Positions 4,980-6,059 of a stretch of 6,059 nt of DNA are shown piece after piece. The position numbers were made by a program, and so were the translations under genes. Position 1 is the stretch's first letter. Every line of letters starts with the position of its first letter. This DNA is from Syntrophobacterales bacterium (GTDB lineage: Bacteria > Desulfobacterota > Desulfobaccia > Desulfobaccales > 0-14-0-80-60-11), in the NCBI GenBank assembly GCA_020052215.1, contig JAGVPN010000348.1, positions 1-6,059 on the forward strand. Direction: 5' to 3'. The notes beneath the pieces were generated by a model, which saw only the letters and a list, made by a program, of their open reading frames with translations, was not told the DNA's origin and did no database searches.

Positions 4980-6059
4980 CAGCCAGAGATTTATGGCGTG
5001 GGCTGGGGCTCGTAATGATAATGTGGGGAGCGACGGTCTTCCCAGGCGGGGCCGCCGACCCCCCGGGGCCCCACCTGGATTTGAAAGAAGCCCTGCGCCT
5101 GGCCTGGAAGGCCAACCCCAATTTGCAGATCAGCCGCCTCCAGGCCCTCATCGCCGGCGAGCAGGTGGTCCGAGCCCGGTCGGGGCTGCTGCCCCAGGTC
5201 AAAACCCAGGTGGGCCAGACCATTTACGATGATCCCCTGAAGTTTAGCTTTGCGGGCGGGGCCAACTTTCCCCAGACCAACCGGAATTTTTGGAGCAGCC
5301 AGACCTCCGTGAACCAGTTGGTCTTCGACTTCTGGGGCACCCCTTCCAAGTATATGGCGGCCATCAAGGGACATCAGGCCAGCCTGCTGGACACCACCCA
5401 GACCCGGGACAACGTTTTTCTGACGGTGGCCCAGGGGTACTTCAAAACCCTCCGGGCCCAAAAAATGGTGGAAGTGGCCAGGCAGAATGTCTTTGACCTC
5501 CAGGAGCATCTCCGCATTGCCCAGGATCAGTACCAATTTGGGATCGTGACTCTGAACGACGTGCTCCAGGCCAAGGTGTCCCTGGCCGACGCCCAGCAAA
5601 ACCTGATCGTAGCCCAGACCGATTTTATCGACCTCCGGTCGTCCCTGAACAAGGTCCTGATGCTGCCCGTGACCGGCGCCACGGTCCTGAAGGATGAAAA
5701 AGTCGATCTCAAGGCCTGGGCCCTGGGAGAGGCCACGGACGCAGCCTTGAAGCACCGCAGCGATCTCAAGGCCTCACAGGAGCGCATCCATCAACAGGAA
5801 AAGGTGGTGGTGGAGACCCGGGCTCAGTTATTTCCCCAGTTTGGGGTTCAGGGGGGGCATACCTACCAGGTGAACAACAGCCTGCTGCACAATCACCAGT
5901 GGTTCGTCATCTTCGGCATGAACTGGAACATCTTTTCCGGGCTGGACACCAAGGCGGCGGTCTCCCAGGCCAAGCTCAAGGTGCAGCAACTGCAGGAGCA
6001 GCATAAGGATATGAATGAGCAGGTCCAACTGGATGTCCAGACCGCTTACCTGAAGATCA
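4976..6059 (+). CDS. TolC-family outer-membrane efflux protein (3'-truncated by window edge)
   Basis: Outer-membrane channel protein that would form the exit duct of a tripartite efflux pump or type I secretion system. The frame is open from 4976 to the window end, giving 361 residues; the family usually has about 420-480, so the C-terminus is missing. Residues 1-~27 look like a Sec signal peptide (hydrophobic GLGLVMIMWGATVF, small residues GGAA before DPPG). The first outer-membrane efflux (OEP) repeat runs from about 34 to 228, with LDLKEALRLAWKANPNLQIS, then ARSGLLPQV (67-75), the strand region with QTSVNQLVFDFWG, and FGIVTLNDVLQAKVSLADAQ (188-207). The second begins near 245 with DLKASQERI, TRAQLFPQFGVQGG (281-294) and WNIFSGLDTKAAVSQAK (317-333). 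The repeats carry the long Q/A-rich helices typical of the TolC barrel. It starts within the tetR stop, so it is the first structural gene of a TetR-controlled operon. The cargo cannot be told. Confidence 0.93.
   Translation, partial: MTARDLWRGLGLVMIMWGATVFPGGAADPPGPHLDLKEALRLAWKANPNLQISRLQALIAGEQVVRARSGLLPQVKTQVGQTIYDDPLKFSFAGGANFPQTNRNFWSSQTSVNQLVFDFWGTPSKYMAAIKGHQASLLDTTQTRDNVFLTVAQGYFKTLRAQKMVEVARQNVFDLQEHLRIAQDQYQFGIVTLNDVLQAKVSLADAQQNLIVAQTDFIDLRSSLNKVLMLPVTGATVLKDEKVDLKAWALGEATDAALKHRSDLKASQERIHQQEKVVVETRAQLFPQFGVQGGHTYQVNNSLLHNHQWFVIFGMNWNIFSGLDTKAAVSQAKLKVQQLQEQHKDMNEQVQLDVQTAYLKI

Noticed and set aside
4991..5755. Minus-strand open frame of 254 codons opposite the TolC gene
   Set aside because: The plus frame from 4976 shows a signal peptide and both TolC repeats; the antisense frame has no recognisable domain.
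1..6059. tRNA, rRNA or insertion-sequence transposase genes
   Set aside because: No cloverleaf, rRNA-like stretch or transposase motif was noticed on either strand by eye; a dedicated search was not possible.

Overview
The window is GC-rich bacterial DNA with five protein genes, two of them cut by the window edges. A TrpB2-type tryptophan synthase, a DUF362 protein with a Tat-like signal, a large NapH/NapG-like iron-sulfur protein and several short-palindrome repeat families together suggest an anaerobic or facultative Desulfobacterota-like (deltaproteobacterial) organism. That placement is inference from gene content and repeat style; no marker gene is present.

Layout. Bases 1-1002 (+) encode the C-terminal three quarters of a TrpB2 tryptophan synthase beta chain. 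A 316-bp convergent intergenic stretch follows, packed with small hairpins, including a larger inverted pair. Bases 1319-2878 (-) encode a 519-residue membrane polyferredoxin that reads as NapH joined to NapG. A 317-bp spacer holds two inverted copies of a C5/G5 hairpin element, a second palindrome and a possible extended -10 promoter. Bases 3196-4107 (-) encode a Tat-signal DUF362 protein. A 218-bp divergent control region carries two near-identical palindromes whose centres are exactly 20 bp apart. Bases 4326-4979 (+) encode a TetR/AcrR repressor, and from 4976 to the window end lies a TolC-family outer-membrane channel whose start overlaps the tetR stop (ATGA).

How the genes work together. 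TetR and TolC form the start of a self-regulated efflux operon; the pump and adaptor genes probably lie beyond the right edge. The DUF362 and polyferredoxin genes are co-directional and look like a two-part envelope redox module. The polyferredoxin would take electrons from quinol in the membrane and pass them to four [4Fe-4S] clusters on a C-terminal domain that a buried twin-arginine/hydrophobic segment should place outside the cytoplasmic membrane, where the exported DUF362 protein would also be. No nitrate reductase or other classical Nap partner is visible. This DUF362-polyferredoxin pair is the best candidate here for a poorly described system.
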